Assembly (NCBI GenBank): GCA_947496235.1
Contig: CANMCE010000005.1
Location: forward strand, 124,001 to 188,000
DNA length: 64,000 nucleotides
Origin: an uncultured Glaciecola sp.
GTDB taxonomy: Bacteria > Pseudomonadota > Gammaproteobacteria > Enterobacterales > Alteromonadaceae
Direction: 5' to 3'
Below, one piece after another: positions 29,106 to 38,487 of the stretch. A program made the translations under genes and the position numbers. The notes under the pieces were generated by a model. That model was given only the letters and a program-made list of their open reading frames with translations. It did not search any database and was not told the origin of the DNA. Positions within the stretch are counted from its first letter, which is position 1; each line of letters begins with the position of its first letter.

Positions 29106-29609
29106 ATGATGAAAAAAGTTATACTTATGAGTTTTGCAATTTTAGGTCTAGTAGGTTCTGCTAACGCAGATGTTACCCGTCATCCGCTTCCTAACAATAG
29201 TACATTTCCTATTGCCCGAGCTGTAGAAGTACCGGCTGGTACTGATTTAATTTATCACAGTGGACAAGTCCCATCGCCTAGCAACCCTGATGCTGAGCCG
29301 GGTAGTCTGGAATACTACGGGGACACTTATACACAATCTATTAGCGTTTTCAAAAAGTTTGAGGCTTCGTTCAAAGATTTGGGCGTAGATTTTGGTGATG
29401 CCGTTAAGTTAACCGTATTTTTGGTTGGCGATCCTTCTAAGGGAGGCAAGATGGATTTTAGTGGCTTTATGAAAGCCTATACTGAATATTTTGGGACTGA
29501 AGAGCAACCTAATTTACCAGCCAGATCAGCTATACAAATTGCAGGTTTAGCCGGTGGTCCTGGTATGCTTGTAGAAATAGAGATGGTGTTAGCAAAACCA
29601 AAACAGTAA
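29106..29609 (+). CDS. Secreted RidA-family protein
   Basis: 167 residues: a cleavable signal peptide (VILMSFAILGLVGSANA) followed by a complete RidA/YjgF domain (HSGQVPS, SVFKKFEASFKDLGV, VKLTVFLVG, LPARSAIQIAGL, VEIEMVLA). The conserved Arg of RidA deaminases is in LPARSAI and the Glu in VEIE. RidA proteins hydrolyse reactive enamines/imines. Export is unusual but logical after a periplasmic amine oxidase. Third gene of the operon; a terminator follows. Confidence 0.88.
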   Translation: MMKKVILMSFAILGLVGSANADVTRHPLPNNSTFPIARAVEVPAGTDLIYHSGQVPSPSNPDAEPGSLEYYGDTYTQSISVFKKFEASFKDLGVDFGDAVKLTVFLVGDPSKGGKMDFSGFMKAYTEYFGTEEQPNLPARSAIQIAGLAGGPGMLVEIEMVLAKPKQ

Positions 29610-29660
29610 CAATATCCAAAAGTGGCTGTGCATAGATAAACTGTGAATCAGGAATCTAGA

Positions 29661-29684
29661 AGCTCGCTGATATAGCGAGCTTTC
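29661..29684 (+). terminator. Rho-independent terminator of the amine oxidase operon
   Basis: AGCTCGCT-gatat-AGCGAGCT is a perfect 8-bp stem followed by TTTCT, 52 bp after the ridA-like stop codon. Confidence 0.75.
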
Positions 29685-29861
29685 TGTATGCGGATTTCAG
29701 GACAATAGCGGGTTAAAATAGAGCAAAAGCTTAATTAACCGATACTCCTTGCGCCAAACTGGTGCGCAATTACCGGGTTTTGGACTCCCAGCCCTTTAAA
29801 TTCATATGGTGCATTTATTGCTTCAAAAGCTATTAAAACAAGGTAAAAATAAAGGTCTAGT

Positions 29862-30965
29862 TTGCAAGAAATCATCTATTATGGCGAACGATTTTTAGAA
29901 GAAATGCCGGCTTGGGTAGTCGGCATGAGTTCGTTTTTACTTTTCTTCGTACTGCTATGGCTGACTAAATTCCTAGTCATAGTTAACCTGAGACGGTTAT
30001 TTAAGAAAACCGAGTTTTCTCTTGGTCATCTAGCCATTGATTCCAGTAAGCGAGCACTTAGCTTAGTTTCAATTGCCATATCCATCATTTTAACAAGATT
30101 GCTTCTAAAACAAGTAAAAGAAATCCCAGAGCATGCTGACAAAATATTGTTAATGACCACTCAGGTGTTTGTGGTACTTGCTGTAATTGTCTTCGTCGAA
30201 CGTTTAACGTCACTTAGTTTAACTCGGATGGAAGCTAATTCGCCCGTGCTGAAAACATCAGGCTCGCTACTTAAGGGGTCAATCCGCATTGTTATTTTGT
30301 GTATTGGTGTACTGATCATCTTGGGAACTCTGGGCGTCAGTATCACCCCCGTATTGGCTTCTCTAGGTATCGGCTCTTTAGCCGTTGCGCTTGCATTACA
30401 GCCAACACTTGAAAACTTTTTCTCGGGCATTCAGATAATAGCTGATAAACCTTTTAGAGTAGGTGATTACATAGAATTGGATTCTGGAGAGCAAGGATTT
30501 GTAGAGAAAATTGGTTGGCGCTCTACCTGGATAAAAATGTTACCCAATAACGTTGTCATAATGCCCAATAGCACATTGGCAAAGTCAAAGGTGATTAATT
30601 ACTACTATCCAGAAAAACAATTATCTGTGCCGGTTGAAGTGGGTGTCCATTATGATTCAGATTTAGAGCATGTTGAGAAAGTAACGTTAGAAGTTGCCAG
30701 AGAAATTCTTAAAAGCCACAAATGGGGGATTTCCGATTACGAAACTTTTGTGGTCTTTCATACCTTTGATAATTCAAGCATCAACTTCACGGTAATGCTA
30801 AGAGCAGAAGAATACTTTAATCGCTTCTTTATTAAGTCTGAATTTATGAAAGCTTTGCATCGTAGATTCAATCAAGAAGGCATAGTCATACCATTCCCAA
30901 TTACTGCGTTAAACGTAACTCAAGAACAAGTAAAAACCTTCTGGCAACAAGAAGACGCAGAATAA
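29862..30965 (+). CDS. MscS-family mechanosensitive channel
   Basis: 367 residues from TTG 29862, with an AAAGGT ribosome site upstream; the only nearby ATG is out of frame. There are about four transmembrane helices, then the pore-lining TM3 segment (LASLGIGSLAVALALQPTLENFFSGIQI), the beta domain (VGDYIELDSGEQGFVEKIGWRSTWI and MPNSTLAKSKVINY) and the C-terminal alpha/beta domain. It releases solutes on hypo-osmotic shock, or acts as a small-conductance channel. Confidence 0.9.
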   Translation: MQEIIYYGERFLEEMPAWVVGMSSFLLFFVLLWLTKFLVIVNLRRLFKKTEFSLGHLAIDSSKRALSLVSIAISIILTRLLLKQVKEIPEHADKILLMTTQVFVVLAVIVFVERLTSLSLTRMEANSPVLKTSGSLLKGSIRIVILCIGVLIILGTLGVSITPVLASLGIGSLAVALALQPTLENFFSGIQIIADKPFRVGDYIELDSGEQGFVEKIGWRSTWIKMLPNNVVIMPNSTLAKSKVINYYYPEKQLSVPVEVGVHYDSDLEHVEKVTLEVAREILKSHKWGISDYETFVVFHTFDNSSINFTVMLRAEEYFNRFFIKSEFMKALHRRFNQEGIVIPFPITALNVTQEQVKTFWQQEDAE

Positions 30966-30997
30966 TTCGCAGGTAGGTTATAGAAAAATGAAAGAAT

Positions 30998-31020
30998 GCG
31001 CCTTAGGTTTCTAAGGCGCT
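30998..31020. terminator. Terminator between mscS-like gene and arcA
   Basis: GCGCCTTAG-gttt-CTAAGGCGC is a perfect 9-bp stem with a tetraloop between the two convergent genes. The flanking T/A tracts are short. Confidence 0.7.
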
Positions 31021-31027
31021 AATAAAC

Positions 31028-31735
31028 TTATTGGTCTACTTCACCGCAGAAGCGATAACCTTCACCATGAATAGTCACGATCAACTCTTCTTCATTTGGC
31101 TCAGATTCAAAATGTTTACGGATACGACGAATAGTTACGTCTACAGTACGGTCATTAGGACGCAATTCACGACCTGTCATTTCCATTATTAACTGTTCGC
31201 GAGTTAGAATCTTACCTGGATTGCTTAAGAACAGGTGAAGAGCTCTAAATTCACTTCGTGGAAGTCTAAATTCATTACCGTTAGGAGAAATTAAGCTTCG
31301 GCTATCTCCGTCAAGCGTCCAGCCATTAAAACTAACTTTGCTTGGTAAATCATCATCTTCGCCAGCACTGCTGGTACGCGATAAGAGATTACGAGCACGA
31401 ATTGTCAATTCTCTTGGATTAAAAGGTTTGGTTAGATAGTCATCAGCACCAATTTCTAGGCCCAAAATGCGATCAACGTCGTTATCACGGCCAGTAAGAA
31501 AGATAAGACCTACATTCTTACGGTTTCGCACTTCACGGGCTAAGATTAATCCGTTTTTACCTGGCAAGTTGATGTCCATGATAACAAGATCAATGGCATT
31601 AGCTTCAAATGAATGATGCATTTCTTCGCCATTTTCAGCTTCAAAAACATTATAGCCTTCCGCTTCAAATAGGCTCTTCAGTGTTGTGCGTGTGACAACT
31701 TCGTCTTCAACTATTAGTATGTTGGGAGTTTGCAT
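31028..31735 (-). CDS. arcA: Two-component response regulator ArcA
   Basis: 235 residues, OmpR/PhoB class. The receiver has [19 protein letters not shown] near the N-terminus, phospho-Asp in [15 protein letters not shown] (about residue 54), Lys in [11 protein letters not shown], and a C-terminal winged helix ([29 protein letters not shown]). Length and sequence match ArcA, the regulator of respiratory metabolism. arcB is not in the window. Confidence 0.93.
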   Translation of the reverse strand: MQTPNILIVEDEVVTRTTLKSLFEAEGYNVFEAENGEEMHHSFEANAIDLVIMDINLPGKNGLILAREVRNRKNVGLIFLTGRDNDVDRILGLEIGADDYLTKPFNPRELTIRARNLLSRTSSAGEDDDLPSKVSFNGWTLDGDSRSLISPNGNEFRLPRSEFRALHLFLSNPGKILTREQLIMEMTGRELRPNDRTVDVTIRRIRKHFESEPNEEELIVTIHGEGYRFCGEVDQ

Positions 31736-32088
31736 GTCTTTTGTTTTCTTCTTCGTTTACACGAGCGTTAACTCGTAGGGTTTACCCAATTTATCAATAA
31801 CTGTCGATTTGTAAATAGCGCGTTTGCAAAATTACAACAATTTCAGCATCAACTAGAGCCAATACTGCCTTACTCAAGTATTTCAAAAAAAACTGCGAAT
31901 GAAAAGTAACATTTTTGTTAAGAGTACTGAGTTTCGTAGTAAAGCAACAAAAATAATAGCACCATTCTTAGAATTACACAAAAATTGTAATAAAATTACA
32001 GAAATTTTGAAAATCAGCTCCAGAATAAGACTAAAGCATTAGATAAAAATGTTGCATTAGGGTAAATAAAGTCTGTGCGAGCAATTCT
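31736..32088. other. AT-rich leader region upstream of arcA, no gene seen
   Basis: 353 bp between the start of arcA and the stop of glgA. The sequence is AT-rich with several runs of A and T and no coding frame. It should hold the arcA promoter and perhaps the end of the glgA transcript; I could not identify a clear terminator hairpin. Confidence 0.5.
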
Positions 32089-33522
32089 CTAACTTCTGTA
32101 AACTTGAATATAGTTTTGCGCAGCAGTTTCCCAAGTAAATTTAATCTTCATAATAGCCCGTTGCAACTCCTGCATTTTAGAAGGCTCTTGCACATAAAAT
32201 AAAATAGCTCGTCTAATACAGTTGGCCAATGCTAAGCCCGATGGTTCCTCGAATACGAAGCCATTACCTTTAGAATGTTTAATATCAATGATGGTATCAG
32301 CAAGGCCGCCTACGTTTCTGACAATTGGTAAGGTCCCGTAAGCTAAAGAATACATTTGATTCAGACCGCAAGGTTCAAATTCGCTTGGCATTAGGAAAAA
32401 ATCACTGCCAGCTTCAATTAAATGTGCAAGCTCTGGCAAAAAGTCCTCAACAAAGGCCATTTTATTTGAATGGTTTTCAGCGATGCGTCTTAGCTCACTT
32501 ACAATTCGACTTTCACCTGTCCCCATAATAACTATTTGAATGTTGTGGCTAAGCAAGTCATCTAGAATTGGCAACAGATAATCAAAGCCTTTTTGCCTTG
32601 TGGCTCGACAAACCATGCCAAAAATTGGCGCTGTTGTTGATACTGGTAGCTTTGTTTGTACTTGTAGCGCTTGTTTACACTTTTCTTTTCCAGTGATGTC
32701 GGAGCTTTTGTAATGTTCCGGTAATAGAGGATCGTTAGCTGGATTCCATTGAGAATAATCACAACCGTTTAATACCCCAACAACTTTATCGCCAGCACGA
32801 TTAATCACATCGTGCACCCCATGGCTGCCAAGTTCGGTTGATAATTCTCTGGCATATGTAGGGCTGACCGGGCAAATTTTATCGGAATATTGAATACCTG
32901 TTTTAAGCATATTCAAGTAACCATTTTGATTAAATACTTTACCTGCGTCTATGTTGTCTAAAACGCCAATCTGGTCAATTCCTTCGATTCCCTGAAATGC
33001 AGCATTATGAATACTTAAAACACATTTACTGTTGGCAAACCATTCATAATCGCCAATAAGATCGTGACGCTGAAGATAATTGCTATTCACAAAATAAGGC
33101 GCCATAGCAGTATGCCAGTCATTGGCATGCACTATGTCTGGTTGAAAACCCAGTTCGTGGCTAGCGCAAATTGCGCATAGGGTAAATAAACTAAACTTTT
33201 GCGCATTATTAGTTAGGGTAGTATCTGTGTAAGGGGAAGCACCTTTGGAAAAATATTCATGATCGATTAAATAAACTTGTACGCCGTCTAGATTCAGTTG
33301 TTTAACGCGGTAGGCGTAGCTTTTATTGTTCAAGTGAACCACTTGTGGAGAGAGTGCCTCTGATAAATCAGCATTTTGTGCCACTTGTTGATAATACGGC
33401 ATAAAAATACAAATTTCGTGACCTAGTTTATGAAGCGCTAAGGGTAAGGCTTTACCAACATCCGCTAGCCCGCCGGTTTTAATGATGTCTTCAACTTCAG
33501 AAATTAGAAACAGTATTTTCAT
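32089..33522 (-). CDS. glgA: Glycogen synthase (ADP-glucose type)
   Basis: 477 residues, GT5 family. The N-terminal KTGGLADVGKALPLAL is the ADP-glucose-binding signature. HANDWHTAMAPYF and the C-terminal GT-B domain motif SEFEPCGLNQMYSLAYGTLPIVRNVGGLADT are typical. It extends alpha-1,4-glucan chains from ADP-glucose. It is last in a trmB-rsmC-glgA strand group, separated from rsmC by 4 bp; no other glg gene is nearby. Confidence 0.92.
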   Translation of the reverse strand: MKILFLISEVEDIIKTGGLADVGKALPLALHKLGHEICIFMPYYQQVAQNADLSEALSPQVVHLNNKSYAYRVKQLNLDGVQVYLIDHEYFSKGASPYTDTTLTNNAQKFSLFTLCAICASHELGFQPDIVHANDWHTAMAPYFVNSNYLQRHDLIGDYEWFANSKCVLSIHNAAFQGIEGIDQIGVLDNIDAGKVFNQNGYLNMLKTGIQYSDKICPVSPTYARELSTELGSHGVHDVINRAGDKVVGVLNGCDYSQWNPANDPLLPEHYKSSDITGKEKCKQALQVQTKLPVSTTAPIFGMVCRATRQKGFDYLLPILDDLLSHNIQIVIMGTGESRIVSELRRIAENHSNKMAFVEDFLPELAHLIEAGSDFFLMPSEFEPCGLNQMYSLAYGTLPIVRNVGGLADTIIDIKHSKGNGFVFEEPSGLALANCIRRAILFYVQEPSKMQELQRAIMKIKFTWETAAQNYIQVYRS

Positions 33523-33526
33523 AATG

Positions 33527-34561
33527 TTAGGATTTTACTCCCCGATAAACGGTATATTTATTAGTTTTTTCAAGTACTTCAAATCGTCCAAAATTGTCTT
33601 CCAAGAGATCTGGGTAAGGCAAAAATCGATTCGCAACTATGCTCAATGATGCATTACTTTTTAAATGTTTGTAAGCATCTTTTATAAATTTTTCTGTAAT
33701 AGCATAGTCATTCTTAATACCCGAATGAAAAGGCGGATTGCTTAGGATGTAATTGAAAGTACCGGTGATTTCTTGCATACCATCGCTAGCAATTACTTTT
33801 CCATTTAAATGATTAACATCTAGGGTTTTTTCGCAACAATAAAGGGCTAGAGCAGATAATTCACTAAAGGTAATCTCTAAAGCGGGATTTACTTTCTGAA
33901 AGTAACAACCAATAACGCCAGTGCCACAAGCGAAGTCATACAGGTTTCCTTTCATCATTCTAATGGCTTTATGATCGCTATATTGGGATAGTAAGAGGGC
34001 AGTTCCCTCATCTAACTTTTTATGTCCAAAAACCCCTGGAAGACTGCAAATCTGTAAGCTAACCTCATTTATATCGATGCTATTAATTTGTAGGTAATTA
34101 TCGATAGAGAAGTCTTTCATCGACTTGGGGAGAAACCCACTGAATAAACTACAATGTTTGGCGGCGTCTATTTTATGTACTTGATCCAAATGCTTTTGTA
34201 AGAGTTTAGCTGCACTTTTGGCCCCACTCTTATTCTCGCCAACTAAAATTATGCGTCCTTCGGGTTTTACGACATTGTTAAGGTTGTGAATTAACATATC
34301 TAAAACTTGCTTGGCTTTAGGCATGTACACAATAGCGCCATCTAGCTTTGGAGTGTCGTCTGGTAAACTAAAGCTAGCGCCAAATTGTTGATCAAGCTGT
34401 TTGGGACTTGCTTGGAAAACATCATAAAAATGGTGAAAGCCGAATTTTACTTGAGGTAGTTCGGCGAAAATAAAGGTATCTTCGGGATTCACAATGCCCC
34501 AGATACCTTGTTCAAAAATCTCGCTGTTACGAATTAAAACTTGAGAGCTAGGACTAAGCAC
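33527..34561 (-). CDS. rsmC: 16S rRNA m2G1207 methyltransferase RsmC
   Basis: 344 residues with tandem methyltransferase-like domains. The C-terminal catalytic half has the SAM site DFACGTGVIGCYF and the N-methylation motif NPPFHSG. The N-terminal half is degenerate, as in E. coli RsmC. Start and stop touch trmB (overlap of one base at 34561) and glgA (4 bp), so co-transcription is likely. Confidence 0.9.
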   Translation of the reverse strand: MLSPSSQVLIRNSEIFEQGIWGIVNPEDTFIFAELPQVKFGFHHFYDVFQASPKQLDQQFGASFSLPDDTPKLDGAIVYMPKAKQVLDMLIHNLNNVVKPEGRIILVGENKSGAKSAAKLLQKHLDQVHKIDAAKHCSLFSGFLPKSMKDFSIDNYLQINSIDINEVSLQICSLPGVFGHKKLDEGTALLLSQYSDHKAIRMMKGNLYDFACGTGVIGCYFQKVNPALEITFSELSALALYCCEKTLDVNHLNGKVIASDGMQEITGTFNYILSNPPFHSGIKNDYAITEKFIKDAYKHLKSNASLSIVANRFLPYPDLLEDNFGRFEVLEKTNKYTVYRGVKS

Positions 34562-35280
34562 TATTTTTTCCGCCTAAAAATAATATCCCAAACACCATGG
34601 CCTAAACGATGACCACGGGCTTCAAATTTGGTTAATGGGCGGTAATCTGGGCGTTCAACAAAATCACTGCCAATGGCGGTATTTTCAAAATCAGTACTTT
34701 GCTGCATAACCTCGATCATATGCTCAGCATAGGGTTCCCAATCAGTCGCCATATGTAATTCGCCGCCGAGTTTTAGCTTTTTGCGCACGTTTTCTACAAA
34801 TTCAGACTGTACGATACGTCGCTTGTGATGACGTTTTTTATGCCATGGATCAGGAAAAAACAGTTGCAAACGCTGTAAGCTTTCATCGGGAATACATTTG
34901 GCTAAGACTTCAATTGCGTCATGTTCAAACACTTTTAAATTGGTAAGACCTTTTTCAGCCGCTTCGGCTAAACAAGAACCAACGCCGGGTCTATGCACTT
35001 CGATGCCAATAAAGTTCATGTCTTTGGCATTTTCAGCCATTTCCACTAAAGAAGTGCCCATGCCGAAGCCAATTTCCAACACAGTAGGTGCTTCCCGCTC
35101 AAAGACTTGCGTAAAATCAAGCATACCCATATCGACACTCAGCCCCATAGTTGGCCAGTGATCTTCTAGTGCTTTAGCTTGGGCTTTGGTAAGACGACCT
35201 TCGCGTTTTACAAAGCTTTTTACTTTGGCTACATAAACACCCGCAGCGCGAGCTTCTTCTTCTGATTGAAATCTACCCAT
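34561..35280 (-). CDS. trmB: tRNA (guanine-N7)-methyltransferase TrmB
   Basis: 239 residues. The SAM-binding segment is [15 protein letters not shown], followed by [34 protein letters not shown] and the C-terminal [16 protein letters not shown]. It makes m7G46 in tRNA. It is divergent from mutY with an 88-bp shared promoter region, the common gammaproteobacterial order. Confidence 0.95.
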   Translation of the reverse strand: MGRFQSEEEARAAGVYVAKVKSFVKREGRLTKAQAKALEDHWPTMGLSVDMGMLDFTQVFEREAPTVLEIGFGMGTSLVEMAENAKDMNFIGIEVHRPGVGSCLAEAAEKGLTNLKVFEHDAIEVLAKCIPDESLQRLQLFFPDPWHKKRHHKRRIVQSEFVENVRKKLKLGGELHMATDWEPYAEHMIEVMQQSTDFENTAIGSDFVERPDYRPLTKFEARGHRLGHGVWDIIFRRKK

Positions 35281-35368
35281 GAAATATCAAATTATTTAAT
35301 CTTGTTAGCATTTTGCGAGGTATTATAATGCATTCCCATTCGGTTACTAAAAAATCTTCGTATTATTT

Positions 35369-36421
35369 GTGTCTTCTTCGTCTTTTGATTTTTCTGATGC
35401 TGTACTTACATGGTTTGATTCTCATGGTCGTAAGCATCTGCCATGGCAACAAAATAAATCCAGATATTCGGTTTGGATATCTGAGATAATGTTGCAACAA
35501 ACCCAGGTTAAAACCGTAATTCCGTATTTTACGCGGTTTATGCAGTGCTATCCCAGTGTTTCTGATTTAGCCAATGCGCCTGTGGATGACGTATTGCATT
35601 TATGGACAGGCCTTGGCTATTACGCACGGGCTAGAAATTTACATAAAGCAGCGCAAACAATACGAGATAAACATAAAGGCGAATTCCCCGCTGATTTTGA
35701 ACAAGTCTTAGCATTACCTGGCATCGGCAGATCAACAGCGGCGGCTATTTTGTCACTAGCTGACAATAAGCCCTATGTGATCATGGACGGTAATGTAAAA
35801 CGCGTCCTATCTAGATTCTATGCGGTAGAAGGTTGGCCCGGTAAACCCAAGGTTGAAACTAGTCTTTGGGAATTGGCGGAACAAAATAAGCCAGTGAAAA
35901 GGTTTGATGCCTATACTCAAGCCATGATGGATTTAGGTGCAACTGTATGTACCCACTCCAAACCAGCATGCGAAAGTTGTCCAATTAACAGTCATTGTTT
36001 AGCCTTTGCCCAAGGACGACAAACGGAATTTCCCCATAAAAAACCGAAAAAAACACTTCCTGAGAAGCAAACTTATATGCTTATTCCATTTCATCAAGGC
36101 AGTGTTTATATGGAAAAACGACCTTCAACCGGTATTTGGGGAGGACTATTTGGTTTTGTGGAAGCTCAAAGCGATAACCTTGACGATAAAATACAGCAGA
36201 TGCTGCAAGGGCAATCTGCTACAATCACTCATCTAAACGAATTTCGACATACCTTTAGCCATTTTCATTTAGATATAACGCCTGTATTGCTTGAAATGCC
36301 AATGAGCAATATCCATATCAATGAACAGGGCAAAGCATGGTTTTCCATTGATACTGTGCCAGAAGTGGGTGTTGCAGCGCCTACAGTGAAGATATTCAAA
36401 CAATTAAAAACCCTTTATTGA
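35369..36421 (+). CDS. mutY: Adenine DNA glycosylase MutY
   Basis: 350 residues from GTG 35369. The catalytic Glu lies in [10 protein letters not shown], the helix-hairpin-helix is [12 protein letters not shown], and the catalytic Asp is in [14 protein letters not shown]. The [4Fe-4S] ligands are the four cysteines from [17 protein letters not shown] (C-x6-C-x2-C-x5-C). A C-terminal NUDIX-like domain recognises 8-oxoG. It removes A mispaired with 8-oxoG and is followed by yggX, as in E. coli. Confidence 0.95.
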   Translation: MSSSSFDFSDAVLTWFDSHGRKHLPWQQNKSRYSVWISEIMLQQTQVKTVIPYFTRFMQCYPSVSDLANAPVDDVLHLWTGLGYYARARNLHKAAQTIRDKHKGEFPADFEQVLALPGIGRSTAAAILSLADNKPYVIMDGNVKRVLSRFYAVEGWPGKPKVETSLWELAEQNKPVKRFDAYTQAMMDLGATVCTHSKPACESCPINSHCLAFAQGRQTEFPHKKPKKTLPEKQTYMLIPFHQGSVYMEKRPSTGIWGGLFGFVEAQSDNLDDKIQQMLQGQSATITHLNEFRHTFSHFHLDITPVLLEMPMSNIHINEQGKAWFSIDTVPEVGVAAPTVKIFKQLKTLY

Positions 36422-36433
36422 GGAATAAATATT

Positions 36434-36709
36434 ATGGGCCGCACGGTTTATTGTGAGCATTTTAAAAAAGACGCTGATGGATTGGATTTTCAACTCTATC
36501 CAGGAGAGATTGGCAAACGCATTTTTGACAACATCTCTAAAGAAGCTTTCGCGTTGTGGCAACAAAAGCAAACCATGTTAATTAACGAGAAGAAGTTAAA
36601 CATGATGGAGCCTACAGATCGGAAGTTTTTAGAAGAGCAAATGGTGGCATTTTTATTCGAAGGCAAAGAACCCACCATCGAAGGCTACGTCCCCCCCACA
36701 AAAAAATAA
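36434..36709 (+). CDS. yggX: Fe(2+)-trafficking protein YggX
   Basis: 91 residues, full length. [19 protein letters not shown] has the conserved Cys7; [18 protein letters not shown] and the C-terminal [11 protein letters not shown] follow. It protects iron-sulfur proteins from oxidation. It sits 12 bp after mutY, the conserved mutY-yggX operon. Confidence 0.95.
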   Translation: MGRTVYCEHFKKDADGLDFQLYPGEIGKRIFDNISKEAFALWQQKQTMLINEKKLNMMEPTDRKFLEEQMVAFLFEGKEPTIEGYVPPTKK

Positions 36710-36853
36710 TGGAGCCGTAGTTCATTATCTTTGCCTAAAATTTACGCAAACTACAAAAAATCTTCGAGAATTAGCAAAAATCTATTGACTTGGGACGCGT
36801 AAATCCGTTTAATACGCGTCCACAAAGAAACAGCCAAGTAGCTTGTTTTATGT

Positions 36854-36929
36854 GCCTCGATAGCTCAGTTGGTAGAGCAGCGGATTGAAAATCCGCGTGT
36901 CCCTGGTTCGATCCCGGGTCGAGGCACCA
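36854..36929 (+). tRNA. tRNA-Phe (anticodon GAA)
   Basis: A 76-nt cloverleaf with acceptor GCCTCGA pairing with TCGAGGC, D arm TAGCTCAGTTGGTAGAGCA, anticodon stem CGGAT/ATCCG with GAA at 36887-36889, and T arm CCTGGTTCGATCCCGGG. CCA is encoded. The 3' end is the insertion site of the island that follows. Confidence 0.97.
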
Positions 36930-36931
36930 TT
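36909..36931 (+). repeat. attL: 3' end of tRNA-Phe
   Basis: This 23-bp stretch (CGATCCCGGG...CACCATT) is identical to 55710-55732. It covers the T arm, acceptor stem and CCA of the tRNA, the classic target for tyrosine integrases. Confidence 0.9.
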
Positions 36932-36938
36932 CTTCTGG

Positions 36939-36966
36939 AGCCCTTGAGTTATCTCAGGGGCTTTGT
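36939..36966 (+). terminator. Terminator of tRNA-Phe
   Basis: AGCCCTTGAG and CTCAGGGGCT form a 10-bp stem (one G-U pair) followed by TTGTT. It lies 10 bp after the tRNA, just inside the left end of the island. Confidence 0.7.
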
Positions 36967-36990
36967 TATATATACGTCTAGACAATTCTT

Positions 36991-37022
36991 AAGTGGTACC
37001 AAGTGGTACTTACAGGTGGTAC
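36991..37022 (+). repeat. Three GTGGTAC direct repeats near attL
   Basis: AAGTGGTAC at 36991-36999, AAGTGGTAC at 37001-37009 and AGGTGGTAC at 37014-37022. Short iterated sites beside an att core are typical arm-type binding sites of tyrosine integrases; this role is inferred from position. Confidence 0.6.
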
Positions 37023-37137
37023 TAGATGCAGTATAAAATGCCTACACCTTGAATTGACTCAAGCAGAACAAATTACCTCTACTTCAAAAAGTTAATACGC
37101 CAAAATCAACTGGTAGTGCACTCAATTAAGGATGATT

Positions 37138-38487
37138 ATGTTTGACCAGTCTTTTTCAGAACAAAACTTATTTAAAATATATTCATCAGAAAATAATAAA
37201 GGCAATAATCTTGCAGTCAGATTTTTCCCGAATGTAAGCATTGAATATAAATATATCAACCGTGTCAGAAAGCTTCTACGACGAACTTATTCTAGAAAAC
37301 GTTTCTATTCAAGAAACTTCTTTGAGAATAGGGTCTTGTTTTTATATCGATTGTTACGACATTTTAAAGAGCGTAAAAGAAGTGCTGTTAGACAATATCT
37401 AAAGATAATTTCTAACAATATCTCCAACAGAAGCTTCAACTTTGTTATTTCAAAATCACCTAATAATGTGAATGGAAAAGATATCTATGTCACCGGCTCG
37501 TCGGCTGATTCGTTCTTTTCCGAAAAGCAAATACAAAGAAATATAAAGTACACTTACGGAGTGAAACAAGCTGATAGGGATCTAATTATTCCGCAACTTC
37601 GTTCAGTTCTGGATGATTCCTTTCCCAAGATCATTATTAAGACAGATATTAAGTCATTTTATGAGAGCATTAATAGAGATGTTCTTTTAAAAAAATTAAA
37701 TGAAAGTCCTATCTTAAGCCTTACAACGAGGAAAATTATTGCTAGGCTCTTCAAGTCATATGAATCAGTATCAGGAGCTACTCAAGGTATTCCTAGAGGG
37801 GTAGGCGTAAGTGCTTACTTGTCAGAGCTGTATTTAAAAAGGTTTGATTTAGAGATGGAGAGCCTACCTAACCTCATTTACTATGCTAGATATGTTGACG
37901 ATATCGTTTTAGTGCTGACTCCCCAAGCTGGGAACGCGGCTCAAGATTTTTTGATTAATATTGAGTCTCAGTTGGAAAAGGAGTGCCTGGAACTTAACAA
38001 AGAAGGTGATAAAACTAAAGTTCTTGACTTGAGCAACGGGTGCGCAAATTATTCATTTGATTATTTGGGCTATAGATTTAACTACTCACGCGGAAGAATC
38101 AGGCTAGAGCTTTCGAGCAAGAAAATAACTAAATACAAAAAAAGAATCTTAGACGTGATAAATGCATACAAACGGAATGTTCGCAAGCAGCCTATAAAGG
38201 CAAGAAGAGAGTTGTTATTGCGTCTAAAATTTTTAACTTACAACACCAAGCTTTCGAATAACAAATGCAATGCAGTTGTAGGGATCTACAATTCAAATCA
38301 ATGGATAACGAACTCAAATTGTTTAGAAGTATTGGACCGAAAGCTAATAGGACTTTCACATTCTTTGGCTAGTCCAAGCTTGAAAGCGAGAATTTCCAAA
38401 TACTCATTTAAAAAGGGATTTGATGAACGATTGTTTGCAAATTTTACTGCTGCCGAATTCACTACAATCACAAAGGTATGGTCGTAG
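37138..38487 (+). CDS. drt3a: Reverse transcriptase Drt3a (UG3-like), DRT type 3 defence
   Basis: 449 residues from ATG 37138, which has AAGGA five bases upstream (an ATG at 37132 overlaps that site). RT motifs in order: A, IKTDIKSFYESI (about 167-178); B, ATQGIPRGVGVSAYLSELYL (about 216-235); C, YYARYVDDIVLVL (about 247-259) with the YVDD catalytic pair; D/E, KEGDKTKVLDL and FDYLGYRF. The N-terminal 130 residues are basic. The next gene is a second, larger RT overlapping by 10 bp. Two adjacent RTs of these sizes match the DRT type 3 anti-phage system. The type rests on pattern recognition, not a search. Confidence 0.8.
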   Translation: MFDQSFSEQNLFKIYSSENNKGNNLAVRFFPNVSIEYKYINRVRKLLRRTYSRKRFYSRNFFENRVLFLYRLLRHFKERKRSAVRQYLKIISNNISNRSFNFVISKSPNNVNGKDIYVTGSSADSFFSEKQIQRNIKYTYGVKQADRDLIIPQLRSVLDDSFPKIIIKTDIKSFYESINRDVLLKKLNESPILSLTTRKIIARLFKSYESVSGATQGIPRGVGVSAYLSELYLKRFDLEMESLPNLIYYARYVDDIVLVLTPQAGNAAQDFLINIESQLEKECLELNKEGDKTKVLDLSNGCANYSFDYLGYRFNYSRGRIRLELSSKKITKYKKRILDVINAYKRNVRKQPIKARRELLLRLKFLTYNTKLSNNKCNAVVGIYNSNQWITNSNCLEVLDRKLIGLSHSLASPSLKARISKYSFKKGFDERLFANFTAAEFTTITKVWS

